Source: an uncultured Desulfuromonas sp. | Lineage (GTDB): Bacteria > Desulfobacterota > Desulfuromonadia > Desulfuromonadales > Desulfuromonadaceae | Assembly: GCF_963666745.1 (NCBI RefSeq) | Contig: NZ_OY762961.1 | Location: forward strand, 546,001-610,000 | Length of the DNA: 64,000 nucleotides | Reading direction: 5' to 3' | Part shown: positions 23,621 through 33,279 of the stretch, in pieces | Position numbering within the stretch: the first letter of the stretch is position 1 | Layout: every line of letters starts with the position of its first letter | The notes under the pieces: model-generated | The model's database searches: none | What the model saw: the letters and a program-made list of their open reading frames with translations, nothing else | What the model was told of the DNA's origin: nothing | Program-made: the position numbers and the translations under genes

Positions 23621-25828
23621 GTGTCGTTATCTGGTTTTAGCGCATCATCCAGCCGTTTTAAGTCCTTGTCAGGTGCAATATTCGCGTGCCTGTCCCATTT
23701 TACTCGTCGCAAGATATCTCTGCAGAGCCAATTGTTTTTATTGTTTATCTGCGTTGCCGCTTTATTGATTGCAGGATGTGACGGGCATAGCTCCCATAAT
23801 GACGATGTTTCCATTGAAGGCATTGTTTCGTTTGCTGATGCCATTGAAGGCGCTGATGTGGTGGTTTTCGATCAGCAGATGCAGTTGATAGGGGCGGCTG
23901 ACGAGGCGACCAACGAGCATGGGGCTTTTCATCTCGAACTTGGGAAGAGCCTATTTGCCAAGAACGACTATATCGTTATTCGTGTAAAAGGCGGCGTCAA
24001 TGCCGACGATCAGACACCGTTTGCTGGAACACTTTATTATCTTCTTCAAGAATCAGAGCTGCCGATAACGTCTTTCTTACATGTCGGACCTCTTTCAACA
24101 ATTATCTCTCACTGTACGTTTGATCATCCGCAGTGGGCTGTCGATGATTGTATCTCCGAAGTGCGCGCATTGCTGGAAATTCCGGAGAGTATTGACGAAA
24201 ACGATCTGTATTTCTATGCGGAATCCCTGCCGGGAGAGGTGTTGACAGAGCATGCGTCAGAAAATGGCGGGATTGATGCCTATCTCCAGCGCATCGCCGG
24301 TTATGTCGATAACTCTGCGGATTTTGACCTGTGTATGGTGAGGGATTGTTCGGATGACGGTACTCTGCTGGGGTCTTCAGCGACAAGTGAAGTATTGACG
24401 TTTATTGGTAAACAGTTAGCCGCTGGAGCATTGACGCGAAGCGGCAATGAGTTGGCCGGATGGGTTTTTTCCGGTTCAGCCGATTCCGTTGCGCAGATGG
24501 CAGCAATCAAGAGTGATCTTGATCGGGTGTTGTCTCAACAAGTCGAACTCAAAAACAAGATTGATTCCCTTCTTCTCGACAACAGAATCTCTGATTTTTC
24601 AGAAGGACTTGCATATCTGGAAATCTGGAACGAAAAAATTACCACGGCTTTGTCCCTGAATGATCAGGCAAGCTACGAAAAGTACGCTTCTCAACAACAA
24701 GATGAGCTGTTGAAAAATGAGTTTCCGATGGAACCGTTTTTGATCGAAATTCACAACAGTCTGGTTGGAGAGGGCTTTTCCCTGGCCCTTTTGGATATTT
24801 ACGATGAGCAACTCGGCAATAAAGGATATTATGGTCAGGAGTATTACCAGAAAATGTCTGAATTTATGGCCTATTGGGGAACCATTCAGAACTTAGCCCT
24901 TAATTTGCTCTGTGAATACAAACATCTCAAAGATGAATCAGTCGATTTGAACCGAATTCTTGAAAATCAGGAAGAGCGCTTTACTGACCAATCAACGCTT
25001 TTCCTGAATCTTGTCGAGAAGAACCTGGCCATTGATAAAATCAACTTCACGGGAGAGGCGTCAACCAACGAAGATAAGATTAAGAGTGAAATTCAAAATA
25101 CCGCCTATCAGGAAGGTTACGATGTGACCACGAGCCTTGCCTGGGTGAAGGAAAACTGGTCGATTTATCCTGAACTGACGCTTTATGGCTATCAGGGAGA
25201 AACTTGCGTGACGCATTGTTCTGCCGGATACTGTTGGGACGACTGTTACCATGAAACCTACTACCGAGGTGAGATGGCTTATGCGAAAGCATCGAGCTCT
25301 TATTCTCCTTCGCCAGACCTGCAAAAAGCGGATGAGCTTGTTTTTGCCTTGTCTCTGTATCAAAACGATAAACCCATTACTCTGCGGTTTTATGTAGATC
25401 CTTACAAAGTGTATCAGCCCCTCTATAGGTGTGGCATTGATTCTTTGGCTGCGAGCGAAAAAGTGGTCACCCTTGTCAACACGGGGACAGGCAAAACGTA
25501 TCAGGCGCAACCGGAGATGAATTTATTTGAGGTGCCGAAATCGTTGTATATCAACGACTCTTCATCATGGTCCACTGCAGCTCAAATGGCCCGCTATACG
25601 TTTAGAGATGTGCCGGAGGGCAGTTATAAACTTGACGACGGCGTTGGTGTCTTATTTTATCACACGCTGAGCGGATTTACGCATACCGGCTACTGTGGGG
25701 TCAATCCATACGTGGTTGAGACAAATTACTTAGCCTATCCTGATTACTATGCTGATTATATTATTCACTATACAAAAAGTGGTGCCGCGCAGAACATGTT
25801 GATCATGCTTTATGAAGACTTGGAATAA
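23621..25828 (+). CDS. Large predicted lipoprotein, unknown family
   Basis: 735 residues from a GTG start (GAGGGGG upstream). A long basic N-region precedes the hydrophobic stretch LFLLFICVAALLIAGC at about residues 37-52, whose AGC is a lipobox, so the mature protein would be an envelope lipoprotein. Residues 60-140 resemble a carboxypeptidase-regulatory-like beta domain (IEGIVSFADAIEGADVVVFD...). The middle is helical and heptad-rich (SQQVELKNKIDSLLLDN, NQEERFTDQSTLFLNLVEKN). The C-terminal 250 residues are Tyr- and Cys-rich (THCSAGYCWDDCYHETYYRGE). No family recognised for the whole. Terminator at 25836. Confidence 0.75.
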   Translation: MSLSGFSASSSRFKSLSGAIFACLSHFTRRKISLQSQLFLLFICVAALLIAGCDGHSSHNDDVSIEGIVSFADAIEGADVVVFDQQMQLIGAADEATNEHGAFHLELGKSLFAKNDYIVIRVKGGVNADDQTPFAGTLYYLLQESELPITSFLHVGPLSTIISHCTFDHPQWAVDDCISEVRALLEIPESIDENDLYFYAESLPGEVLTEHASENGGIDAYLQRIAGYVDNSADFDLCMVRDCSDDGTLLGSSATSEVLTFIGKQLAAGALTRSGNELAGWVFSGSADSVAQMAAIKSDLDRVLSQQVELKNKIDSLLLDNRISDFSEGLAYLEIWNEKITTALSLNDQASYEKYASQQQDELLKNEFPMEPFLIEIHNSLVGEGFSLALLDIYDEQLGNKGYYGQEYYQKMSEFMAYWGTIQNLALNLLCEYKHLKDESVDLNRILENQEERFTDQSTLFLNLVEKNLAIDKINFTGEASTNEDKIKSEIQNTAYQEGYDVTTSLAWVKENWSIYPELTLYGYQGETCVTHCSAGYCWDDCYHETYYRGEMAYAKASSSYSPSPDLQKADELVFALSLYQNDKPITLRFYVDPYKVYQPLYRCGIDSLAASEKVVTLVNTGTGKTYQAQPEMNLFEVPKSLYINDSSSWSTAAQMARYTFRDVPEGSYKLDDGVGVLFYHTLSGFTHTGYCGVNPYVVETNYLAYPDYYADYIIHYTKSGAAQNMLIMLYEDLE

Positions 25829-25835
25829 TGATTTT

Positions 25836-25867
25836 GGGCTGCTCTTTTTTCAAGAGCAGCCCTTTTT
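25836..25867 (+). terminator. Intrinsic terminator
   Basis: Perfect GGGCTGCTCTT / AAGAGCAGCCC stem with a 5-nt loop and TTTTT, directly after the lipoprotein gene and upstream of the convergent cheV. Confidence 0.88.
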
Positions 25868-25990
25868 ACGTTATGTCGTGAGGGATCAGATTGACGCGAA
25901 ATCTTCTTTGATCATCTTCTGATGGTTATGTCCCGGTTTCAAGAGAGACCACCAATATTCCCAGCGGGATTGATAGCCGTGTTGTCCAGG

Positions 25991-26911
25991 CTATCGCCCG
26001 GAGTTTTTCTCCAGTAGTGGGATGATTGATCCGACCAGAATGTTTGCATCAAATTTTGCGATAAAAGCTGCAGCTCCGGCTTCGCGTGCTTTGATTTCAT
26101 TGGTTGGATTGCTCATTGAGCTATGTAAGACAATCGGGATCTTTTCATAGCGGGCATCAGCGCGCAGCGTCCGGGTAAAGGTGAATCCATCCATGCCCGG
26201 CATTTCTATGTCGGAAATGATCAGGTCAACCGGAGGGTCAATGCTCTGATGATCCGCTGAAAGAACCTCCAAAGCCTTTGTTGCAGAATCAAATTCGGTG
26301 ATGATCATACCGAGACTGGAGAGCGTCGTTCTCATCAGTGACAAGGCCGCTTTTGAATCGTCAACAAGGATGACATGCTTTCCCTGACACAGGTCTTGGC
26401 CCTGTTGTTGCTGATAGTTGTCCTCCATTCCGACTACCTCCGCAAGAATTCCCTCAATATCCAGCAGCAAGATCATCTCTTCGTGATCGTCATAGGCAAT
26501 GGCCACCAGGCTGGGGGCATCGATTGCGTCAGGTTTTTTGATGTCTGACCAGCTTCGGGTCAGCAGAACCTCAGGGGATGCGACAAGAAATGCATTGAGT
26601 TGCTTGTTGTATTCACAGATCACCAGATAGGCCAAATTCTTTTTGAAATCCACAGCAGGCAGGTCAACTGACTGGGAAAGGTCAATAACGGTAATGGCTT
26701 GCCCTCGAAAGTCAACGATGCCTTTGACGCTAGGATGGGAGTATGGAATGCGATTAAGTTGGTGTGGGCATTCGATGATCTCAATGATTTTGAAGACATT
26801 GATACCATAAAGTTGCCCGTCGGAGAGTCGGAAGGTCAACATTTCCATCTGGTTAGACTGGGATAGCGAGGTGCGTGTCGCGGCCTCGTAAAGGGTTTTG
26901 TCTTCCTGCAT
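25991..26911 (-). CDS. cheV: Chemotaxis coupling protein CheV (CheW-REC)
   Basis: 306 residues. An N-terminal CheW-like domain (MLTFRLSDGQLYGINVFKIIEIIE, VKGIVDFRGQAITVIDLS) couples receptors to CheA. It is joined to a C-terminal receiver (HVILVDDSKAALSLMRTTL, LIISDIEMPGMDGFTFTR with the phospho-Asp; the usual Lys position is in AAFIAKFDANILV). GGAG precedes the start. No other che genes are adjacent. The frame continues for 33 protein-like codons after the TAG stop (see findings). Confidence 0.92.
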   Translation of the reverse strand: MQEDKTLYEAATRTSLSQSNQMEMLTFRLSDGQLYGINVFKIIEIIECPHQLNRIPYSHPSVKGIVDFRGQAITVIDLSQSVDLPAVDFKKNLAYLVICEYNKQLNAFLVASPEVLLTRSWSDIKKPDAIDAPSLVAIAYDDHEEMILLLDIEGILAEVVGMEDNYQQQQGQDLCQGKHVILVDDSKAALSLMRTTLSSLGMIITEFDSATKALEVLSADHQSIDPPVDLIISDIEMPGMDGFTFTRTLRADARYEKIPIVLHSSMSNPTNEIKAREAGAAAFIAKFDANILVGSIIPLLEKNSGR

Positions 26912-26949
26912 TGTTTTCTCCGGTTCGAGGATGGCCGCCCCCTCGTCAT

Positions 26950-28620
26950 TTAATCAACAACGGAGCAATCACGACCCTTTTGTTTGGCTTGATAAGCTGC
27001 TTGATCCGCCCGGTCAATAACCGATGAAAATGTTTCATTTTCTACATGTTCGGTAATGCCCAGACTGATTGTCACGTTGAACACAAACGTGGGATGGTGG
27101 CTTGGCGCAATAATGTGTCGTTTGACGTTGTTGCGAATTCTTTCAGCCAGATTCTCTGCCTGTTGGGCCTCGGTTTCCGGTGCTAAAATACAGAATTCTT
27201 CGCCGCCATAGCGTGCCAGAATGTCTGCATCTCGAAGCGAGTCACGAACGACAGCGGTGATCTGTTGCAAAACTTCATCACCCACAAGATGTCCGTAAGA
27301 ATCATTGATCGATTTAAAATGATCAAGATCGTAAAAAATGACACTGAATGGGGTTTGGTAGCGTGATGCAAGTTTACAGAGTTTTTCTCCCTCGCGAAAC
27401 AGCTGTCGACGATTCAGTGCTCCCGTGAGTTCGTCGGTGATCGCCAGTTTTTCAAGTTTCTGCTGTAGCTCAATGATGGCGGTCATATCCAGAATGGTTC
27501 CAACCATCCCGCTAATTTCTTGTTTGCCATCGACCGTCACCTCGCCCTGCTCGCGGACATGGCGTACTGTCTCATCACTACGGATAATACGATGTTCCAC
27601 TTCGTAGGGGGTATGGTTCGACAGGGCGGCTTGGATGGCCTGATCCGCACGAGCACGGTCCTCGGGATGGATCTTTTCCAAAAAACGGTCAAATGTCGGC
27701 GCATAGCTCTGAATGTCGTCTCCCATAATTCTGAACACTTCATCGGACCAGAGCAACTCATTGGTGGCAACATTCCAGTGCCAGCTACCCAAGTGTGCCA
27801 TTTTTTGGGCGTAATTCAACTTCTGATGGGAGAGGTTAAGCTCTTCGTTTTTCTGCCGCAGCAGCAAATCTTGTGCTTCTCTTTTGATGATCAGCTGACG
27901 AATGAACAGGTAAATGCTGTAAAAGGCGATCAGGGTTGAGATGGCAATGACGAGAAAGGTTTTATGTGCGTGGTGCTGGAAATCTGACAACGGGATGGTT
28001 ACAGACATCAGACCCGAAAGCTCGCCGACCTTATGATGAAAACCATGTGTTGAGCCATAGTGTTCAACCAAAGCGGATGGCGCAATTTTCGGATCGCTGT
28101 GGCATTTCATGCATCCGGAAGAAAAACGACCCAGAGGAATGGCATAACACAGGTATTTCTTTCCATTCTCTTCAATTTCGTCGCGATGAGTCGAAAGGCT
28201 GCCTGATTCAAAAGAATCAAGAAGCTCGGCTTCGTGTTCGGTTGCCAGGTTGTGAAGATTCAGTGGAGAACGCGAGGCATAACGGAAAACAGATCCGGAG
28301 AGATTTTCTGACTGTTGAGCCAGATAATCTTCCAAGATGGCCCGTGATACGAAGGAGCGGGACATCAATGCAGGGGAACAATACTCATCTGTCAGAATGT
28401 GATCTTTTTGCAGTCGGTACACTTCGGGACGAACGGTTTTTTCGACGTAGGATCTGATGGATGTTTGAAATTCCAGCAGCTTGGTGACGGTTTGGTCGGC
28501 GTTTTCCATCATGTTTTTCTGGCTCAGATGAAACAGTAGGACTAAAAGCACCCCATTCAACGCAATGAGCACCACTGCTGTTTGTTGTAACAGTCTTCTT
28601 TTTTCCAGTGTCTTTGGCAC
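26950..28620 (-). CDS. DUF3365 (heme c)-PAS-GGDEF diguanylate cyclase
   Basis: 556 residues. TM1 is at about 12-32. A periplasmic DUF3365/Tll0287-like domain follows with SSGCMKCHSDP, a CxxCH covalent heme c site. TM2 is at about 222-242, then a PAS domain (MAHLGSWHWNVATNELLWSDEVFRIMG) and a GGDEF domain with intact RYGGEEF and an upstream RDAD inhibitory I-site. Geobacter has related periplasmic heme PAS sensors, so a redox or gas cue is likely (inference). It would make c-di-GMP and is product-inhibited. It starts 79 nt after the next upstream gene on the same strand and lies 39 nt before cheV, so the three minus-strand genes may be co-transcribed. Confidence 0.9.
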   Translation of the reverse strand: MPKTLEKRRLLQQTAVVLIALNGVLLVLLFHLSQKNMMENADQTVTKLLEFQTSIRSYVEKTVRPEVYRLQKDHILTDEYCSPALMSRSFVSRAILEDYLAQQSENLSGSVFRYASRSPLNLHNLATEHEAELLDSFESGSLSTHRDEIEENGKKYLCYAIPLGRFSSGCMKCHSDPKIAPSALVEHYGSTHGFHHKVGELSGLMSVTIPLSDFQHHAHKTFLVIAISTLIAFYSIYLFIRQLIIKREAQDLLLRQKNEELNLSHQKLNYAQKMAHLGSWHWNVATNELLWSDEVFRIMGDDIQSYAPTFDRFLEKIHPEDRARADQAIQAALSNHTPYEVEHRIIRSDETVRHVREQGEVTVDGKQEISGMVGTILDMTAIIELQQKLEKLAITDELTGALNRRQLFREGEKLCKLASRYQTPFSVIFYDLDHFKSINDSYGHLVGDEVLQQITAVVRDSLRDADILARYGGEEFCILAPETEAQQAENLAERIRNNVKRHIIAPSHHPTFVFNVTISLGITEHVENETFSSVIDRADQAAYQAKQKGRDCSVVD

Positions 28621-28698
28621 GAATACCGTCCTGAGAGGCTGAACTTCTAGGTTTTTGTCTGCCAGCGCATCATTATTCTGCTGACTTCAGGGGCGTTA

Positions 28699-31152
28699 TT
28701 AGTGGTCGCCAGGTGTGTCTTCTTGAGGGCCCAAGGCCTGTTTTAAATCATGGTCTTTACTTAAAAGCGCAGTGAAATCTTCTGCCGGTAGGGGGCGACT
28801 GTAAAGGTAGCCTTGCAGAACATCGCAATGACATTTTTTCAAAAAGTTCAATTGGTCCACAGTTTCAACACCTTCAGCGACTGTGATCAGTCCAAGATGG
28901 TGGGCGATATCGACGATGCTGGCAGCGACCGCCGCCGAACTGGCATCCTGAGCAACGTCACGAATAAAGGAAGCATCAATTTTCAGGCAATCGACCGGAA
29001 AACGACGTAGGTAGTTGAGGCTGGAATAGCCGGTGCCAAAGTCATCAAGACTCAGGAGGACCTCTTTTCCCTTGAGCTCCCTCATGGTCTGGGCGGCACC
29101 GTCAGGATCTTCCATAATCATACTTTCGGTGAGTTCAAGATCCAGAAGCTGTGGCTGGAGTGATGTTTTTTCCAGAACCGCGTCAATCGTTTCGCACAGA
29201 TCTCCGTGGCGGAACTGCCTTGACGAGAGATTGACAGCCATGGTGAGGGTCCTAAGCCCCTGTTGTTGCCAACGCATCGCCTGAAGGCAGGCCTGCTCCA
29301 GAACCCAGGCACCGATGGGGACAATCAGGCCGGTTTCTTCAGCCAAAGGAATGAAGTCAGCAGGAGAGACGAGGCCGCAGCTGGGGTGCTGCCAGCGGAT
29401 TAACGCTTCGCAGCCGACAATTTTGCCGCTTTGAATGGATACTTTGGGTTGGTAGTGGAGTAACAGTTCCCTTCGGTCTAATGCTTGACGGAGATCCCGT
29501 TCCAGCTCAAGAATTTTTACCGCATGGCGATTCATGTCACTGGCATAAAACGTAAAATCACCTTTGTGGCGTTTTGACTGGTACATGGCGAGATCCGCAT
29601 TGCGCAGCAGAGTGATACTGTCATGGCCATCACTGGGGAATAAACTGATGCCGATACTCGCCGTGACGACTATATGATGATTGCCGATGTGGCAGGGACG
29701 GCTGATGTCTTTGAGCAGTTTCTGCAGAAACGGAAGGAGGTTATCCTCTTTGTCGAGGGTACCCAGAACCAGGGCAAACTCGTCCCCGCCGAGACGGCTG
29801 ACGGTGTCCGTGGCCCGGACACGCTGGCAGAGACGTTCGCCGATCTGACAGAGCAACTGGTCTCCCTGATCATGGCCAAGGCTGTCGTTGATGACCTGAA
29901 AACGATCCAGGTCGATCAGCAGAACCGCGACACCCTGCTGTTGGCGAATGCCTTCACGGATGGCTTGTTCCAAACGGTCGAGCAACAGAGTGCGATTGGC
30001 GAGGCCAGTCAGTTCGTCGTGGGTGGCAAGATGTTCCAGCCGTTGCTCCGATTGCTGTTGGATAGCGCGACTGTTTTCAAGGCGTTCGGTCATGGTGGTA
30101 AAGGTCGCAGACAATTGCCGGATTTCAGATGGCTGGCAAGAAAGGTGCGGTAATTGCCAAAGTTGATCCTGACCGAAGTTCTGACTCGCTTTAGCCAGAG
30201 CTTCGAGGGGCTTGACCAGGGTATGCTGACCGAAAAGTCGCGCCAGAAAAATGCTGAAAAGAATAACAACTCCCATCACACTAAGGTTTCTTTGCCATTC
30301 CATGTTTGCCGGAGCCAGAATCTGTTGTTCCGGAATTCCTGCCCACATGAAAAGGTAAGGCGTTGTCTGGGAACGTAAGTACATAGGGTAAAAGGCAAAA
30401 CGCTTTGTTTGACCGTCAGAAGCGATTGAACTGATCAGTCCTGTTTTTTGAGTCTGAAGTGCGGCCTGCCAACCCGTTACGCCAATGGGGTGTCCAATGG
30501 GGTGGTTTTTTGTGTCTTCCGGATGGTAGTACAGGCGGATCCCGTGATGATCGGTCACTGCGATGAAGGTACCGTTAGGTAATCTCGCGTGCTCAAGCAG
30601 GTTTTTAAAGGTTGACAGGCCAAGTACGGCAGTGAGAACCCCTTGGACTTGGTTTTGATGATCGAGGACCGGAAAAGCAAAGGGAAAGGCGGGCTCCATG
30701 GCCCCCATACGGGTAAAAATAAACTCACCGGCGGCAAATGTTTTTTTTTCTAACGCTTCGCGAACGTGTTTGCGGTCGCTCAGGTTGAGGCCGCCGTGTG
30801 GTCTGGCAGATGCAATGACCTGTCCGTTCTTGTCGCATAATGTCAGGTTGAGCAGGTTGGATGTCTGTCCGAGCACTTTACGAAAGAGCTCTGTGCAGGC
30901 CGACGGATTTTGGGATTGTATGGCATTGGTTTGTACGAGTGTCTCCAATGTCTGACGTGCCGCTTTGATCTCTCCTTCCTGGTGCTCCGCCATGCTGCGT
31001 ACCAGGATCGTCATTTGTCGTTCGGCCTGGGTGATGGCTTCATGACGTTGTTGCAATCCGCTATGAATAATCAAAATCAGAGCCGGCAAAACGGCCAAAA
31101 CTGTCAAGACCGCCAAATAAGTACCGATTGAAGCTGCTCGGATTCGGGACAT
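28699..31152 (-). CDS. dCache-HAMP-GGDEF-EAL c-di-GMP enzyme
   Basis: 817 residues. TM1 (TYLAVLTVLAVLPALILIIHSG) and TM2 (LSVMGVVILFSIFLARLFG) bracket a dCache periplasmic sensor, then HAMP, GGDEF and EAL. GGDEF is intact (SRLGGDEF, I-site RATD five residues upstream). EAL is also intact: EALIRWQHP, ELTESMIMED, DDFGTGYSSLNYL, EGVET. Both synthesis and breakdown are therefore possible. The frame is open to 31227, but AGGAAG at proper spacing marks ATG 31152 (MSRIRAASIGT). Divergent from the thioesterase gene. Confidence 0.92.
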   Translation of the reverse strand: MSRIRAASIGTYLAVLTVLAVLPALILIIHSGLQQRHEAITQAERQMTILVRSMAEHQEGEIKAARQTLETLVQTNAIQSQNPSACTELFRKVLGQTSNLLNLTLCDKNGQVIASARPHGGLNLSDRKHVREALEKKTFAAGEFIFTRMGAMEPAFPFAFPVLDHQNQVQGVLTAVLGLSTFKNLLEHARLPNGTFIAVTDHHGIRLYYHPEDTKNHPIGHPIGVTGWQAALQTQKTGLISSIASDGQTKRFAFYPMYLRSQTTPYLFMWAGIPEQQILAPANMEWQRNLSVMGVVILFSIFLARLFGQHTLVKPLEALAKASQNFGQDQLWQLPHLSCQPSEIRQLSATFTTMTERLENSRAIQQQSEQRLEHLATHDELTGLANRTLLLDRLEQAIREGIRQQQGVAVLLIDLDRFQVINDSLGHDQGDQLLCQIGERLCQRVRATDTVSRLGGDEFALVLGTLDKEDNLLPFLQKLLKDISRPCHIGNHHIVVTASIGISLFPSDGHDSITLLRNADLAMYQSKRHKGDFTFYASDMNRHAVKILELERDLRQALDRRELLLHYQPKVSIQSGKIVGCEALIRWQHPSCGLVSPADFIPLAEETGLIVPIGAWVLEQACLQAMRWQQQGLRTLTMAVNLSSRQFRHGDLCETIDAVLEKTSLQPQLLDLELTESMIMEDPDGAAQTMRELKGKEVLLSLDDFGTGYSSLNYLRRFPVDCLKIDASFIRDVAQDASSAAVAASIVDIAHHLGLITVAEGVETVDQLNFLKKCHCDVLQGYLYSRPLPAEDFTALLSKDHDLKQALGPQEDTPGDH

Positions 31153-31425
31153 AAGATTCTTCCTGAAATATGCAGAAATTATCCTTCTTTTAAAGTGATA
31201 CAGCTCAATCTTACCTTCTTTTGGCAATTATAAAAGTGCCGGGTATAGATCATGCTTTAAAATACCGTACAGGCTTTGCTGTATGTCTATTGATGTGAAT
31301 TTTTGGACGTTTTTTTGTGGAGATGTGCCTTACAATATCCTTCAAAATGGCTTCTTCTCTTGAGGGCATTGCCAAGCAAAACAATACAGGGGTACAATCA
31401 TCTCCTCAAAAAGGAGGAACACATC

Positions 31426-32472
31426 ATGCCCCGTCCACTCGATACAGCCTTTCACCGTACCATTCCGTTAAGTTCAGATCCCGATTTACGCCGCAGCTAC
31501 ATGGTGGTGAATGAACCACTGGTCGGCAATGTGCGCTTTGGCCGTTTGCTTGAAGCGCTGGATAAAATGGCCGAGGATACGGCATTGAACTATGTGCGGC
31601 AGACGTATCCAGAAGCTCGTGTGGTCACGGCGGCGATTGATGAAATCATGATTATGGGTGCGGCGGATGTAAATCGCGATATTGTGCTGCATGCCCGAAT
31701 CAATCATGTCGGGCGGACCTCGATGGAGGTGGGAATTCGCGTCGAGCATCCCGGTGATCCGGGTGTCTATATTGCGTCATGTTTCTTCACCATGGTCGCC
31801 CGACTTGGCGTTGGGGCTGATGCCGAGAGCGTCACCATCCCACCTCTGGAATACGTCGACGAGTTGGAAAAGAAGCATTTCGACAACGCGATTATCAGTC
31901 GTAAGGATTACCGTAGTCAGCAGGATGCCGCTCAGGAACCACCCAGCCGTGAAGAATATGAATTGCTCAACCGGTTGCATACAGCTCAGGAAGATCCTGG
32001 GTTCAATGGCTTGTTGTCCGGCAAATTGGTCGCAGATTCCTGGGAACGGATGTATCCCGCCAAGGAAAATGTGCCGACGACGATCTTCGGCGGTTACCTG
32101 ATGCGGCGTGCCTACGAACTCTCATCCATCTGTGCGGAATTGGTGGCACCGAACCGGCCGGTGATTGTTGCCGTAAATCGGGTGAATTTTTTTCATCCCG
32201 TGCGCCTGGGCGACAAACTTCATTACACCTGCCGTGTGGTTTACACGGGAAAAACCTCGATCTGTGTCGAAGCCAATATTCGCCGGATCAGCCGCGATCG
32301 CACCAGTGAAGCTTTGTCCAACTCCTGTCTGTTTACGTTTGTCAATGTGGATGACCAGCTGGTGCCGCAACCTGTGCCAACCATCTATCCGACGACCTAT
32401 GCTGAGGATGCGCTTTATCTGCAGGCCTATCGACGCAGTAAAAGTCCGGGACGGCATCAACGTAGAAAGTAA
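31426..32472 (+). CDS. Acyl-CoA thioesterase, double hotdog
   Basis: 348 residues with two hotdog repeats (VTAAIDEIMIMGAADVNRDIVLHARINHVGRTSMEVGI and FGGYLMRRAYELSSICAELVAPNRPVIVAVNRVNFFHPVRLGDKLHYTCRVVYTGKTSI), as in BFIT/ACOT9-like acyl-CoA hydrolases. It would release free acids and CoA from acyl-CoA. AAAAGGAGGAACACATC gives an excellent ribosome site for ATG 31426. Upstream in-frame codons are ignored. It starts an apparent operon with an SDR and two transporters. Confidence 0.85.
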   Translation: MPRPLDTAFHRTIPLSSDPDLRRSYMVVNEPLVGNVRFGRLLEALDKMAEDTALNYVRQTYPEARVVTAAIDEIMIMGAADVNRDIVLHARINHVGRTSMEVGIRVEHPGDPGVYIASCFFTMVARLGVGADAESVTIPPLEYVDELEKKHFDNAIISRKDYRSQQDAAQEPPSREEYELLNRLHTAQEDPGFNGLLSGKLVADSWERMYPAKENVPTTIFGGYLMRRAYELSSICAELVAPNRPVIVAVNRVNFFHPVRLGDKLHYTCRVVYTGKTSICVEANIRRISRDRTSEALSNSCLFTFVNVDDQLVPQPVPTIYPTTYAEDALYLQAYRRSKSPGRHQRRK

Positions 32473-32488
32473 TGGGGGGGGGGTGACA

Positions 32489-33253
32489 ATGGCGCAAGGC
32501 AGAATTGCCCTGATTACAGGAGGCGCTCAAGGGATTGGCCGCGGGATTGCCGAGCGGTTGCGTGACGAGGGCTGGCGGGTTGTTGTTGCGGATCATGATG
32601 GTGAAGCGCTTCAGGAAGCTGTCTCCGCATGGGAGGGAGCCATTGTCGGTAAACAGGTGGACGTTTCCGAGGCTCCGGCTGTCAGAGACCTGTTTGCCTG
32701 GCTGGAAACACGCTATGGCCGTCTGGACCTGCTGGTGAATAATGCGGCGATTGCTCAGGCACATGGCGCGGCCTTGGAAGCGTTGGATGTGGCAGAGTGG
32801 CAACGGATGCTGGCGGTAAATTTGACCGGACCGTTTTTGTGCAGTAAATATGCGGCACCTTTGCTACGCCGCCCTCGTGGCACCATCCTCCATATCGCCT
32901 CGACACGCGCGGTGCAGTCTGAACCTAATAGCGAAGCCTATGCCGCCAGCAAAGGTGGGATTGTTGCCCTGACTCATGCCATGGCCGTCAGCCTCGGGCC
33001 GCAGATTCGGGTGAATTGCATCAGTCCCGGATGGATTGATGTTTCCGCCTGGAAAAAGGGGAGTCGTGGGTTTGCCGCCCCGCTCAGTCGTGAAGACCAT
33101 GAACAGCATCCGGTGGGTCGGGTCGGAAAACCGCAGGATATTGCAGCTACAGTCAGTTTTCTGGCCTCTGAAGACGCCGGTTTTATCACGGGGCAAAATA
33201 TTGTCGTCGATGGCGGCATGACCCGCAAAATGATCTACGTCGAAACAGAATAG
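32489..33253 (+). CDS. Short-chain dehydrogenase/reductase
   Basis: 254-residue classical SDR of FabG type. Cofactor loop TGGAQGIGRGIAE, NNAAIAQ, catalytic S in HIASTRAVQ and YAASKGG, and the C-terminal ITGQNIVVDGGMTRKMIY. The Asp after beta2 (VVVADHDG) suggests NAD over NADP. Substrate unknown. ATG 32489 follows an unbroken run of ten G residues (32474-32483) that supplies the ribosome site. Confidence 0.9.
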   Translation: MAQGRIALITGGAQGIGRGIAERLRDEGWRVVVADHDGEALQEAVSAWEGAIVGKQVDVSEAPAVRDLFAWLETRYGRLDLLVNNAAIAQAHGAALEALDVAEWQRMLAVNLTGPFLCSKYAAPLLRRPRGTILHIASTRAVQSEPNSEAYAASKGGIVALTHAMAVSLGPQIRVNCISPGWIDVSAWKKGSRGFAAPLSREDHEQHPVGRVGKPQDIAATVSFLASEDAGFITGQNIVVDGGMTRKMIYVETE

Positions 33254-33279
33254 CCCCCCTGTACGACAAAAGGTGTTAC

